Source of the DNA: CAZNPU01 sp964575335
GTDB taxonomy: Bacteria > Planctomycetota > Phycisphaerae > Phycisphaerales > SM1A02
Assembly: GCA_964575335.1 (NCBI GenBank)
Contig: CAZNPU010000011.1
Coordinates: 1-64,000, forward strand
DNA length: 64,000 nucleotides
Direction of reading: 5' to 3'
Shown piece by piece: positions 1 to 8,750 of this stretch. The notes below the pieces were generated by a model. That model was not told the origin of the DNA and searched no databases. It saw only the letters and a program-made list of their open reading frames with translations. Positions within the stretch are counted from its first letter, which is position 1. Every line of letters starts with the position of its first letter. The translations under genes and the position numbers were made by a program.

Positions 1-1
1 G

Positions 2-48
2 ATTCACCGCGGAGTACGCGGAGCACGCGGAGAGGGGAATGGATGGTG
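2..48 (+). repeat. CCGCGGAG-type interspersed repeat, copy 1
   Basis: The element starts ATTCACCGCGGAG and continues with two more CGCGGAG units. An inverted related copy lies at 141-188 and a third at 20950-20985. Copies 1 and 2 face each other and share ATTCACCGCGGAG exactly. Similar CGCGGAG repeats occur in intergenic DNA of many environmental bacteria; a function is not evident here. Confidence 0.6.
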
Positions 49-54
49 AGTGAA

Positions 55-76
55 ATTGCTGCGTAATTGCAGCAAT
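55..76. repeat. Short perfect inverted repeat
   Basis: ATTGCTGC and GCAGCAAT flank a six-base loop. It lies between the two inverted CGCGGAG elements, about 160 bases beyond the 3' end of the ricT-like gene. No T-run follows on either strand, so it is not a convincing terminator. Confidence 0.4.
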
Positions 77-140
77 CGACCGACCGCTCAGATCATCCAC
101 GCTGCGATCGATGGCGTCATGCGTTGAGCACTGCTGAAAC

Positions 141-188
141 CTCATTTCTCATCCCTCCTCCCCGATCTCCGCGTTCTCCGCGGTGAAT
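141..188 (-). repeat. CCGCGGAG-type interspersed repeat, copy 2 (inverted)
   Basis: Read on the minus strand this begins ATTCACCGCGGAG, then two further CGCGGAG-like units and a purine-rich tail, matching copy 1 at 2-48. The pair could fold into one long stem around the intervening 90 bases. It ends about 48 bases past the stop of the ricT-like gene. Confidence 0.6.
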
Positions 189-235
189 GAGCAAGAAGCC
201 AATCGCGATCGATGAAGCAGCAGTGATGATCGTGA

Positions 236-1753
236 TCAGGATTGCTCGCCGCTTTGCTCGGGGCCGGCAGATGCGTCGGGGGCGTTGCTTCCTCCGCCTG
301 GGCCTTTGCGTCGGCGGCGTCGGCGGCGACGCTTTTTCTTTTTGCCTGTCGCTGCAGCCTCACCGCTATCACCGTCCGGTGTCGGCATGCTGGTTTTCCC
401 AGCAGCAGCGGCGTCGTCTGAGCCTTTGCTGATCGGAGCAGTTGGCTTTGATGACGGACCGCGGCGGCTCTTTTCGGATTTCTTTGCTGCTGCCGGCTGG
501 TCGAGTGTCTGAGTCTGATCGGTTGCTTGATCCAAAGCCTGGGCACGCTCCCGGAACGCATCCTGCTGCTGGGCCTTGCTGCGTTTGCGGCGGCGTCGAC
601 TGCGACGAGAAGATTTGCCAGAACCGCCGTCAGCCGCACCGCCCGTCTCAGCATCAGCCGCCGTCTCAGCGTCGTTGAGACGCTGCAGCACTTGCTCAGG
701 CGACATGCCTCGCAGCGGATCAACCTGCACTGCTGCCGCTGCCGCTGCTTCACCACCACCTTCACGGCTGGCCTGTTCGCCTGGCCTGGGACAGGTATCC
801 GGGTCCATCAGTTCTTCGACGGGCACCGCGATTTCCTGGCCGTTGTGATCCAGCCGCACGAGCACGAGTTGCACGAGAATTTTCGTGTCAACCACCACGC
901 CGGGGCCTTCGCTAGTGCCCACCCGTTTGTTACGCGATGGCAATCTGGCTTTGAGCTCTTTGTAGGTCTGGTCTTCGTAGCGAAGGCAGCACATGAGCCG
1001 CCCGCAGCGGCCGGAGATCTTCAGCGGGTCCAGCGTGGCTTTTTGTATCTTGGCCGATCGCATCGACACCGGCTTGAGCACCTTGAGAAAGTTCTTGCAG
1101 CAGCAGTGCTGGCCGCAGCGTTCGTAGTCGGCAACAAGCCTCGCTTCATCGCGGGAGCCGACCTGCCGCATTTCAATGCGGGTCTTGAACGCTCCCGCCA
1201 GTCGCTGGACAAGCTCGCGGAAGTCCACCCGGTCTTCGGACATGTAGTAGAAGGTGATCTGCTCGCCGCCGAGGATCGGTTCCGCTTCCACCAGCTTCAT
1301 GGGCAACTGCAGCTCCGCAATCAGCGATTTGGCGAGCTTTACGCACTCTCTGCGGAGCGATTCGAGGGCGGACTGTTTGTTGAGGTCTTCGATCGTGGCG
1401 ACGCGAAGAATGCGGCCCCGCTGGTGAAACGGATAATCCTTGCCGCCGGAGTGCTCGATGTAGTCGAGCAGTTCGCGTCGGCTGATGGATTTGGCGCATC
1501 CGGAGTTGGAGCAGGTGGTGGTGAGCATCTCGACGATCTCGGTGCCGCGATAGGTCCGAGCCACCAGCTTTGATCCACACCCGGGCTTGGCGTCGCCGTC
1601 GTAGGGAAATTCGCCGATCATGCCCATGCGTCCGAACCGCACGACGATGGTCTTGGGCGGCTCCAGGCGTGCGTAAACCTCCTCATCAGTCATCGCCTGG
1701 CGATGATGCGGATCGGCGTCGGCTTCAAAAACCGGCAAAGGAAAGATCGACAT
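236..1753 (-). CDS. ricT: PSP1-domain protein, RicT/YaaT-like
   Basis: The 505-residue product has a PSP1 domain over roughly residues 95-255. It includes the family cysteines: C213 followed by the triplet C217-C219, then C250 and the pair C255-C256. In Bacillus, RicT works with RicA and RicF as an iron-sulfur complex that aids RNase Y-dependent mRNA maturation; whether that holds here is inferred only from homology. RicT relatives are about 270-300 residues. Here a long low-complexity tail from about residue 345 adds Ala/Asp/Ser-rich sequence and an Arg/Lys run, as often seen in RNA-associated planctomycete proteins. The ATG has no good Shine-Dalgarno sequence. serA lies upstream on the same strand, 309 bases away. 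Confidence 0.88.
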   Translation of the reverse strand: MSIFPLPVFEADADPHHRQAMTDEEVYARLEPPKTIVVRFGRMGMIGEFPYDGDAKPGCGSKLVARTYRGTEIVEMLTTTCSNSGCAKSISRRELLDYIEHSGGKDYPFHQRGRILRVATIEDLNKQSALESLRRECVKLAKSLIAELQLPMKLVEAEPILGGEQITFYYMSEDRVDFRELVQRLAGAFKTRIEMRQVGSRDEARLVADYERCGQHCCCKNFLKVLKPVSMRSAKIQKATLDPLKISGRCGRLMCCLRYEDQTYKELKARLPSRNKRVGTSEGPGVVVDTKILVQLVLVRLDHNGQEIAVPVEELMDPDTCPRPGEQASREGGGEAAAAAAVQVDPLRGMSPEQVLQRLNDAETAADAETGGAADGGSGKSSRRSRRRRKRSKAQQQDAFRERAQALDQATDQTQTLDQPAAAKKSEKSRRGPSSKPTAPISKGSDDAAAAGKTSMPTPDGDSGEAAATGKKKKRRRRRRRRKGPGGGSNAPDASAGPEQSGEQS

Positions 1754-2062
1754 GATGCGAAAGACTCAGCGCGTAAGAATCCCAAACCACGCACACTCTA
1801 TGCCGTGATCGGTTTCACACAGCCAGCCAGCGGCAATCAATCAATACAGCAGGACGCCTTGCTACTGTGCTGTGCTCTTGAGCAAATGTCGTCAGGAAAG
1901 CAGTATCAGCAGCCGGCGTCCGCCTGACCCAGAGCCGGTTCCAAACGCGTTGAGCAGAGACATGATAATCAATTTCCGGCCCAGCGGCTGCTGATGCGGC
2001 TTTTCTTGCAGTTTATTGATTGACTGACTGGCGCCGGCTTTCCGCTTGCTGCTGGTCACTGA
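1754..2062. other. Gene-free stretch between serA and ricT-like gene
   Basis: I see no convincing reading frame, terminator or consensus promoter here. On the minus strand a TAGAGT (1796-1801) could be a -10 box for the ricT-like gene, but no -35 box is evident at a usual spacing. Confidence 0.4.
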
Positions 2063-3700
2063 TCACGCCGCAACCGGTGGGAGCTTGACCTGTGACACGC
2101 TCATGATGCCTTCGGTTTGGCGTAAGGCCGCCAGCAGATCGTCAGGTGGGGCTTCGTCGAGCTTCAGGATCATCATGGCGATTTGCTGCGGCTGCGGACC
2201 TTCCGCAACGCGTTTGCGGCCGATCACCATCTCAGCAATGTTCATGTTGGCGTTGCCGAAGAGCTGGCCCACCAGTCCGATGCGGCCGGGCCGGTCGGCG
2301 TTGGTGAGAATCACCATGTGCCCGGCGGGGACCATGTCCATGTTGTAGCCGTCAAGATGCGTGACACGTGGCAGACCGTCCGCATAAATGGCGCCGTCCA
2401 CCCGATGGGTCTGATCTTTGGTTGTGATTTCAATCGACAAACGATCTTCACCCGGCTCGGAGGCGATCACCGTTTGCACCTGAATGCCACGCTGCTCAGC
2501 GATCAGCCCCGCATTGATCACGCTCACCGGCTGCTCCAGCGATGCATTGAGCAAATCCGCCAGAGCGAAACGTGCGAGCGTGTCGGCCCGGCTGGCGAGT
2601 GTCTCGCCGCGGACGGTGAACTGCACAGCGGTCAGGTGCGGATCATCCACAGCAGCACGCAGCAACGCGTTCATGCGTGAGGCGAGATCGATGAACTTCC
2701 TTTGCCAGTCGGAGAGGTCCATTCGCAGGCCGCCTGCATTGACCGCACCTTCGAGACCTTCGCCACGCAGGTACATCACAAGCGAGCGGCAGGCGTCCAC
2801 CGCCACGGCTTCCTGTGCTTCGACGGTTGATGCTCCAAGGTGGGGCGTGAGCAGAATCTTGGGGTGTTTGCGAAGCGGGCTGTCCGCAGCAAGCGGTTCG
2901 GGGTCGAAGACGTCAAGGGCAGCCCCGCCGCAGTGGCCTGAATCGAGCGCTTCGAGCAGTGCGGTTTCGTCGATGATGCCGCCGCGGGCTGCGTTCACAA
3001 CTAGCACGCCCTTGCGAGCCAGGGCGAAGCGCTCGCGGTTGAGCATGTTGACGGTTGATTCGGTTTTGGGGACGTGGAAGCTGATGATGTCAGCCAGGGG
3101 CAGCAACTCATCAAAGGAGCCGACGAGTTTGACCTGGCCGTCGAGGGCTGAGGGTGCGTTGATGAGCGGGTCATAGGCGATCACTTTCATGCCGAAGGCC
3201 AAAGCTCGGTGGGCCAGGGTTTGGCCGATGCGTCCGAAGCCGACGATGCCGAGGGTGCGGCCGTGCAGTTGCAGGCCGATGAATTTGTTTCGATCCCACC
3301 CGCCATTGACCATGTTGATGTGAGCGGGAGCGATGTTGCGAGCCAGGGCGATCATCAGTGCGAAGGCATGCTCGGCGGTGGTGATGGTGCTCGCTGAGGC
3401 GGAGTTCATCACCGCAATGCCGAAGCTGGTGGCTGCATCGAGGTCGATGTTGTCCACGCCCACGCCGGCCCGGGCGATGGCCTTGAGACGGGCGCCTGGG
3501 CGGGCCATGCAGGTTTGGAGAATTTCCGCGGTCAACTGAGGCTGGCTGCGGACGATCACGCCGTCATGCCGGGCGAGCGCCTCGGCGAGATCGTCTCCTG
3601 TAAGTCCTGTTTCGACAGTGACTTCGACGCCGTCCTGGCTGCGAAGAAACGCGGCTCCCTCAGGGGCAAGCTTGTCGGCGATGAGAATTCGGAAGCTCAT
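2063..3700 (-). CDS. serA: D-3-phosphoglycerate dehydrogenase
   Basis: This enzyme oxidises 3-phosphoglycerate with NAD as the first step of serine synthesis in the cytosol. The 545-residue length fits the long type with an intervening (ASB) domain and a C-terminal ACT domain. The NAD-binding loop GIVGFGRIGQ is at 151-160. The catalytic residues of the D-2-hydroxyacid dehydrogenase family are visible: R239 in NAARG, E268 in DPEP and H287 in TPHLGAS. The ACT domain starts near residue 470 (VILTNADRPGRIGLVGQLF) and is expected to mediate serine feedback. A TATGTT at 3710-3715 (minus strand) sits only nine bases before the ATG, which has no Shine-Dalgarno sequence. The gene diverges from rpsO. 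Confidence 0.96.
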   Translation of the reverse strand: MSFRILIADKLAPEGAAFLRSQDGVEVTVETGLTGDDLAEALARHDGVIVRSQPQLTAEILQTCMARPGARLKAIARAGVGVDNIDLDAATSFGIAVMNSASASTITTAEHAFALMIALARNIAPAHINMVNGGWDRNKFIGLQLHGRTLGIVGFGRIGQTLAHRALAFGMKVIAYDPLINAPSALDGQVKLVGSFDELLPLADIISFHVPKTESTVNMLNRERFALARKGVLVVNAARGGIIDETALLEALDSGHCGGAALDVFDPEPLAADSPLRKHPKILLTPHLGASTVEAQEAVAVDACRSLVMYLRGEGLEGAVNAGGLRMDLSDWQRKFIDLASRMNALLRAAVDDPHLTAVQFTVRGETLASRADTLARFALADLLNASLEQPVSVINAGLIAEQRGIQVQTVIASEPGEDRLSIEITTKDQTHRVDGAIYADGLPRVTHLDGYNMDMVPAGHMVILTNADRPGRIGLVGQLFGNANMNIAEMVIGRKRVAEGPQPQQIAMMILKLDEAPPDDLLAALRQTEGIMSVSQVKLPPVAA

Positions 3701-3948
3701 GATGGATGGAACATAGTCGGCTCAAAGAATGGGGTCATGTATGTCATGGCTTTGTTTTTTGTGAGCCGGGGCGATTTGAAAGAGGGTTGAAGCAAGTTGT
3801 AAATTGAATACAGGCCCAGCGTTTCGAGCCGGCTATTGCGCCAGACCGAGCGGGATGGACGTGCAGGTTGGGGGCGGCGGGGGCGGCTGGGGTTTGTAGG
3901 CAGCGTCGCCTTGACCGCGGCTGATTTTCACGCTGTGGCGGGCGGGGC

Positions 3949-3978
3949 TTGAACACTGATGGGGAAAGCTGCTACACT
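3949..3978 (+). promoter_or_regulatory. Sigma-70-type promoter of rpsO
   Basis: TTGAAC (3949-3954) and TACACT (3973-3978) are separated by 18 bases, giving a good -35/-10 pair. Transcription would begin about 45 bases before the rpsO ATG. The rest of the 3701-4029 divergent region toward serA shows no other clear site. Confidence 0.75.
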
Positions 3979-4029
3979 GAACGATTCAGAATAGACCTCA
4001 TACGGACAAAAAAGGAAGAGCGACGACCA

Positions 4030-4299
4030 ATGACTATCGCCGCTGAGCAGAAAAGCCAGTTGATTCAGGAGTACCGCCGCCACGAAAAGGATGCGGGCTC
4101 ACCTGAGGTGCAGATTGCGATCCTGACCACTCGGATTGCGGAACTCACCGAACATCTTCGCACGCACAAGAAGGATTTTTCCAGTCGGCGTGGCCTTTTG
4201 ATGATGGTCGGCCGGCGTAACCGGCTGCTTCGGTATCTGGCTCGCACCAATCGTGACGCGTATCTGAACACGATCAAGCGGCTCGGCCTGCGCAAGTAG
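4030..4299 (+). CDS. rpsO: 30S ribosomal protein S15
   Basis: S15 binds the central domain of 16S rRNA early in small-subunit assembly. The 89-residue product matches the family length. It carries the conserved stretches GSPEVQIAILTTRI, HKKDFSSRRGLLMMVGRRNRLL and the C-terminal RLGLRK. The open frame extends 27 codons upstream, but the ATG at 4030 follows an AGGAAGAG Shine-Dalgarno at 4013-4020 and gives the correct N terminus. The gene is followed by pnp, an order conserved in many bacteria. Confidence 0.98.
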   Translation: MTIAAEQKSQLIQEYRRHEKDAGSPEVQIAILTTRIAELTEHLRTHKKDFSSRRGLLMMVGRRNRLLRYLARTNRDAYLNTIKRLGLRK

Positions 4300-4319
4300 C
4301 CCGGGCCTTTTTGTTTTTT
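4285..4319 (+). terminator. Terminator at the end of rpsO
   Basis: GGCCTG (4285-4290, inside the last rpsO codons) pairs with CGGGCC (4302-4307) through one T-G pair, followed by a T-rich run TTTTTGTTTTTT. The short stem suggests partial termination between rpsO and pnp. Confidence 0.6.
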
Positions 4320-4555
4320 GGACCCGCAGTCGCTGGATCACGGGCGGCAGTGGGCAAGCCACAGATGACACGGTTCTGGGTTCAGCGCATCACGTTGTGC
4401 AGGGAAGTTCGACAGTCGGCACATCAGCCGCTGCCGCCCCCCGTGCCTCATCCACCGTTGGCCACGTGTATCGATCAAAGCCGCTTGCCAACGGCTGATT
4501 CGCGTCCATCTGTTTCTTGCCTTCTGCCTCTTGGTGTCAGCGACTGCCTTTGATG

Positions 4556-4585
4556 CAGTCCCCGCGCGGTTCGTGCGGGCGACTG
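4556..4585 (+). promoter_or_regulatory. Strong hairpin in the pnp leader
   Basis: CAGTC plus CCCGCGCG (4556-4568) pairs with CGTGCGGG (4572-4579) and, after one bulged C, GACTG (4581-4585), around a GTT loop. That is a 13-pair stem about 30 bases before the pnp start. In Escherichia coli the pnp leader stem is cut by RNase III and the remnant is used by PNPase to repress its own synthesis. A similar role here is inference from position and shape. Confidence 0.6.
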
Positions 4586-4614
4586 ACCAGTTCCGACAGA
4601 AGGTAGAAGAAACT

Positions 4615-6891
4615 ATGGCACATGTCAGTGTTGAACGGGAAATCGGGGGGCGCATGTATCGTTTGGAAACCGGCAAAATCGCCCGGCTGGCCACCGGCGC
4701 GGTGGTCGCCACCTATGGCGAGTCGTCGGTGTTGACCACCGTGGTCCGAGCCGATCCCCGGCCGGGTCTGGATTTCTTTCCGCTGCAATGCGACTACCGC
4801 GAGCGCATGAGCGCGGGCGGCAAGTTCCCCGGCGGTTTCCGCAAGCGAGAAGGCGCGCCCAACGAGAAGGAAATTCTCACCATGCGGATGATGGATCGTC
4901 CCATTCGTCCGCTGTTTCCGGATGGCTTTATCGATGAGATTCAGATTCAGGCCATCCCGCTGAGCCACGATGAGCAAAACGACACCGACGTCATTGCTTG
5001 TACTGCAGCGTCGGCGGCGTTGATGCTCACCGACGCACCGTTCGAGGGGCCGGTCGCCACCGTTCGCGTCGGCCGCATCATTACCGATGACGGCGAGCAG
5101 TTTGTGCTCAACCCCACGCACGCACAGCTGGAGTTCTCCGACCTGGATATGGTCGTCTCCGGCCATGCCGACGGCATCAACATGATCGAGGTCGGCGCAG
5201 CTGAAGTGCCCGAAGAAGACGTGCTGGCTGCGATCAAGTTTGCGTATGAGAACGGCATCAAGCCGCTTCTGGAACTGCAGCACGAACTTGCGCAGAAGGC
5301 TGGCGCGCCGGCCAAGCGATTCGACAACCCTGCCCTGCCTCCGGAAGAGATCATGGAGCAGGTGCGTGAGCTGGCGGAAGCGAAACTCACGGAACTGCGG
5401 CAGATTCCCGGCAAGACCGACCGCAATACCGCAATCGATGAACTGCGCAAGCAGATCATCGCGGAGCACTTTGCAATCCCCGAAGGTCTGAACTACACCG
5501 AGTATCTGCTGGCTGAAAAGCGGCAGATGCAGGCCAAGGAAGCGTTTCGGCGGCTTGAGAAGAAAATTGCGCACCGGCTGGTGTGGGAAAAGCAGATTCG
5601 CGCTGACGGCCGCAAACTCAATGAGATTCGGCCGCTCACCATTGAAGTCGGCATGTTCCCGCGCACGCACGGATCAGCGCTGTTCCAGCGCGGCGAGACG
5701 CAGGCGATCTGCACCGCCACGCTGGGCACGGCACGCAACGAGCAGATCGTTGACGGCCTGATGCCGGAGTATTCAAAGAAGTTCTACCTGCACTACAACT
5801 TCCCGCCCTTCAGCGTTGGCGAGGCTGGCCGCATTGCCGGCCCGGGACGGCGCGAGATCGGCCACGGCGCGCTGGCGGAGCGATCACTGCTGGCGATTCT
5901 GCCTGATCTTGAAGAATTCCCTTACACCATCCGCGTCGTCAGCGACATCACCGAATCCAACGGCTCATCGTCGATGGCGTCAGTCTGCGGCGGATGCCTG
6001 GCGATGATGGATGCAGGCGTGCCGGTCAAAGCCACATGTGCGGGCATTTCCGTCGGTCGTTTCACCAGCCCCGACGGCAACGTCACGCACGTGCTGGACA
6101 TCATCGGCGAGGAAGATTTCTTCGGCGAGATGGACTTCAAAGTCTCCGGCACCCGCGACGGCATCACTGGCATTCAGCTCGACCTCAAGGCGCGCGGTCT
6201 GGGATTTGATGAAATTCAGCAGATCCTCGCGCTGGCTCGCGAAGGCCGCCTGCAGATCATTGAGAAGATGGAAGCGGTTCTGCCTGGACCGCGGCCGGAG
6301 CTTTCCAAGCATGCGCCGCGCATCATCACCCTCATGATCGATCCGGACAAGATCGGCAAGCTGATCGGGCCTGGCGGCAAGACGATCCGCTCCATCCAGG
6401 AGCGCACCGGCGCGACCATCGATGTCGAGAACGACGGCACTGTGTACATCGCCGCCACCGACGGCACCGCGGGCGAATTGGCCCGAGCCGAGGTCGAAGC
6501 GCTGACCAGCGAAATCAAGGTGGGCAACACCTACGAAGGCAAGGTCGTTTCCACCAAGGAGTTTGGCGCGTTTGTGGAAATCGCTCCCGGTACCGACGGC
6601 ATGGTGCATATCTCCGAACTGGCTGAAGGGTATGTCAGGAGCGTCAGCGATGTGGTCAACGTCGGCGACACGATCCGCGTACGGGTGATCAACGTTGATG
6701 AAAACGGCCGCATCAAGCTCTCACGCAAGGCAGTCATGTTGGAGCCTGGCGCTCAGCCCGATGGCGCGACCGGCAAACCCTCGCCCGAGGGCGTCGGCAC
6801 GCCCAGCGGTGGAGGCGGCGGCAAAGGACGTGACCGGGATCGCGGCGGCCGAGGCGGGCGCGATCGAGATCGTGATCGGCGTGATCGCTGA
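4615..6891 (+). CDS. pnp: Polynucleotide phosphorylase (PNPase)
   Basis: PNPase degrades RNA from the 3' end using phosphate and makes nucleoside diphosphates. The 758-residue protein has two RNase PH-like halves separated by a helical region (roughly 245-330). A KH domain follows near 577 with IGKLIGPGGKTI, and an S1 domain begins near 634 with TYEGKVVSTKEFGAFVEI. The tail after about 705 is Gly/Arg/Asp-rich and ends in RD repeats; such tails are variable and may bind RNA or protein partners. The open frame begins earlier, but the ATG at 4615 is preceded by AGAAGGTAGAAG and gives the standard N terminus MAHVSVEREIGGR. Confidence 0.98.
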   Translation: MAHVSVEREIGGRMYRLETGKIARLATGAVVATYGESSVLTTVVRADPRPGLDFFPLQCDYRERMSAGGKFPGGFRKREGAPNEKEILTMRMMDRPIRPLFPDGFIDEIQIQAIPLSHDEQNDTDVIACTAASAALMLTDAPFEGPVATVRVGRIITDDGEQFVLNPTHAQLEFSDLDMVVSGHADGINMIEVGAAEVPEEDVLAAIKFAYENGIKPLLELQHELAQKAGAPAKRFDNPALPPEEIMEQVRELAEAKLTELRQIPGKTDRNTAIDELRKQIIAEHFAIPEGLNYTEYLLAEKRQMQAKEAFRRLEKKIAHRLVWEKQIRADGRKLNEIRPLTIEVGMFPRTHGSALFQRGETQAICTATLGTARNEQIVDGLMPEYSKKFYLHYNFPPFSVGEAGRIAGPGRREIGHGALAERSLLAILPDLEEFPYTIRVVSDITESNGSSSMASVCGGCLAMMDAGVPVKATCAGISVGRFTSPDGNVTHVLDIIGEEDFFGEMDFKVSGTRDGITGIQLDLKARGLGFDEIQQILALAREGRLQIIEKMEAVLPGPRPELSKHAPRIITLMIDPDKIGKLIGPGGKTIRSIQERTGATIDVENDGTVYIAATDGTAGELARAEVEALTSEIKVGNTYEGKVVSTKEFGAFVEIAPGTDGMVHISELAEGYVRSVSDVVNVGDTIRVRVINVDENGRIKLSRKAVMLEPGAQPDGATGKPSPEGVGTPSGGGGGKGRDRDRGGRGGRDRDRDRRDR

Positions 6892-6930
6892 GTCGCATCA
6901 CCATCACCCGATACAGTTACATCAATGTCA

Positions 6931-6954
6931 AGCCCCCGCTATCGGGGGCTTTTT
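6931..6954 (+). terminator. Rho-independent terminator of pnp
   Basis: AGCCCCCG (6931-6938) and CGGGGGCT (6943-6950) form a perfect eight-pair stem with a four-base loop, followed by TTTTT. It lies 40 bases after the pnp stop codon. Confidence 0.93.
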
Positions 6955-7125
6955 GCTGCGCATATCCCCCGTGCACCTTGTCAGTCGATCACAGACCTGC
7001 AGTCAGCAAGCTGCGTGCGATCGCATATCTAGCGCGTGATTCATGAAAGCCCATCACTTTGTTTTCCAAACGTGCTGCTGAGCAATCGCGCATCAACAAG
7101 CTGATGTGATGGCGCACTGTCGATT

Positions 7126-7581
7126 TCATCTTGCTGCCTCATCATCACTGGCATTGCCCTCGTCGTTATCAGCAGCAACAGCAGCAGTGGGAGCAGGGTC
7201 GCCAACATCATCTGCCTGCTGCAAGAGTACGGTGAGGATCGCTTGGCAGTGGGGACAGTGTTGCCAATCTGCATCATCGATTGATCCGCCCGGCAACTGC
7301 ATCGGTTTTCCGCAATGAGGGCATTGGCCCTGGGGTTGATACAGAACGACATGCCGGCGAAGCGCACGCACGCCCATGAAGATGCCCAGGAGCGGCAATG
7401 CCCAGGTTGTAATCAGGTGAACAAGGGGAATCAAAATGCACACCGTTCCGCCGAGCACGCCGCCGACGATGTACAGCGTTGCGGTGGTCGTGCGGGCCAG
7501 GGTGGAATAGCGCACGACCTCGGCGGTGCCAAGCGTGAACTGATTCTGCTGATCTTCAAAACGAATCGGTTCCTCGGGCAT
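7126..7581 (-). CDS. Small membrane protein with C-terminal zinc ribbon
   Basis: The start at 7581 is chosen because GGAGGT lies seven bases upstream; the frame extends further but without support. The 151-residue product has two hydrophobic segments at about 33-70, then a zinc-ribbon motif of two pairs (CPHC near 88 and CPHC near 109) and an acidic, Ala-rich tail. The ribbon probably binds zinc on the cytoplasmic side. I cannot assign a function. Proteins of this plan are common in planctomycete genomes. It runs antiparallel to the upstream end of the kinase gene. Confidence 0.75.
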   Translation of the reverse strand: MPEEPIRFEDQQNQFTLGTAEVVRYSTLARTTTATLYIVGGVLGGTVCILIPLVHLITTWALPLLGIFMGVRALRRHVVLYQPQGQCPHCGKPMQLPGGSIDDADWQHCPHCQAILTVLLQQADDVGDPAPTAAVAADNDEGNASDDEAAR

Positions 7582-7826
7582 AGCGGACCTCCGAGTTGTG
7601 AGTGCGACAGTTGACAGTGAAAGCAGGCGGGAACAGGCGGGCAGATCAGTGCAACTGAGCTTTGTAGGGCGATCATCATCGCTTTGATTCAGATGAAATC
7701 GTCCTCGCCCGCAGTGTGGAGAGCTGTGATACTCTAAGCAAGTACCTTCAAGCTGACCTGTGACTAATGCCTGCAACTTTGCTGATGCAATTGCTGGCGG
7801 CTGGATATTGGAGAAAATAGCCGATC

Positions 7827-8693
7827 GTGCAATGGATCTGGTGGCTGCTGGTTGGATTTTCCGCAGGCGTGATCGTCATGCTGCCGATCACGCGCCTGCT
7901 GCTGCGCCGTGCGGAATGGCGGGCGCGCATCGCTGAGCGACGGGCGCGAGATGCGGAGCGGCTGGCGGAACTCGGCTCGATGACCGGCGGGTTGGCCCAT
8001 GAAATCAAAAACCCGCTGTCAACCATCGGCCTCAACGCGCAACTGCTTTCAGAATCAATTGCTGAATCTGATCTGCCGGAAGATCAACGCGAGCGACTGC
8101 TTCGCCGACTTGATGCACTGTCGCGCGAAGTGGATCGGCTGCGGGGCATCCTGACGGATTTTCTGCAGTTTGCCGGCCGCATCAAACTCGATCCGCAGCC
8201 GCACGATCTGGTACAACTGGTGGATGAGTTGACCGATTTCTTTCATCCGCAATGCGATCAGGCAGGCGTGGTCTTGCGAACGCGATTGCCCAGCCAGCCG
8301 GTGATCGCGCATGTTGATGAATCGCTCCTGAAGCAGGCTTTGCTGAATCTCATGATCAACGCCACGCAGGCGATGACCAGTATGCAGAGTCGAAACGGCC
8401 AGGCTGATGCACAATCATCTCAACGCGGCGAATTGATTCTCTGGCTGGATGCGGATGATCGCGAAGCGCGCATTCATGTGATCGACACCGGCCCGGGCAT
8501 CGAGGCGGAAAAAGTCAACGAAATCTTTCGGCCGTATGTTTCGCATCAACCCGGCGGCACGGGCTTGGGATTGCCGACGGCGCAGCGCATTGCGCTTGAG
8601 CATGGCGGGCGCATCACGGTTCACTCCGAAGCCGGTCAGGGCAGCGACTTTACAGTGCATCTGCCGCGCAATAACAAAACAACAACGCCGTGA
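7827..8693 (+). CDS. Sensor histidine kinase (NtrB/ZraS-like)
   Basis: The 288-residue protein has one N-terminal transmembrane segment (about 5-25), a short linker, and a complete HisKA/HATPase core. The phospho-acceptor is H58 in LAHEIKNPLS. The N box has N178 in LMINATQAM, the G1 box is DTGPGI from D220, and the G2 box GTGLGL is near 244. There is no periplasmic sensor domain or receiver, so the signal is unknown. The ANTAR regulator gene converges on it, but kinases of this class often partner with NtrC-type regulators, so a pairing is unproven. Confidence 0.9.
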   Translation: MQWIWWLLVGFSAGVIVMLPITRLLLRRAEWRARIAERRARDAERLAELGSMTGGLAHEIKNPLSTIGLNAQLLSESIAESDLPEDQRERLLRRLDALSREVDRLRGILTDFLQFAGRIKLDPQPHDLVQLVDELTDFFHPQCDQAGVVLRTRLPSQPVIAHVDESLLKQALLNLMINATQAMTSMQSRNGQADAQSSQRGELILWLDADDREARIHVIDTGPGIEAEKVNEIFRPYVSHQPGGTGLGLPTAQRIALEHGGRITVHSEAGQGSDFTVHLPRNNKTTTP

Positions 8694-8705
8694 TCAATCA
8701 CGGCG
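8686..8705 (-). terminator. Shared terminator between convergent kinase and regulator genes
   Basis: CGCCGTGAT and ATCACGGCG form a perfect nine-pair stem with a two-base loop. Read on the minus strand it is followed by TTGTTGTTTTGTTATT, so it should terminate the response regulator. On the plus strand it overlaps the kinase stop codon and lacks a T-run. Confidence 0.7.
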
Positions 8706-8750
8706 CTGCGATTTGACGGTGATGTGAAGTGATGTGAACGTGCGGCGCGA

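Noticed and set aside
527..1573. 348-codon plus-strand frame antisense to the ricT-like gene
   Set aside because: It mirrors the codon pattern of the clear PSP1 gene and has no recognisable product; long antisense frames are expected in GC-rich DNA.
4556..4600. tRNA-like structure before pnp
   Set aside because: Only one long stem is present; there is no T-arm or anticodon arm.
4537..5670. 377-codon minus-strand frame antisense to pnp
   Set aside because: Shadow of pnp, with no Shine-Dalgarno sequence and no family resemblance.
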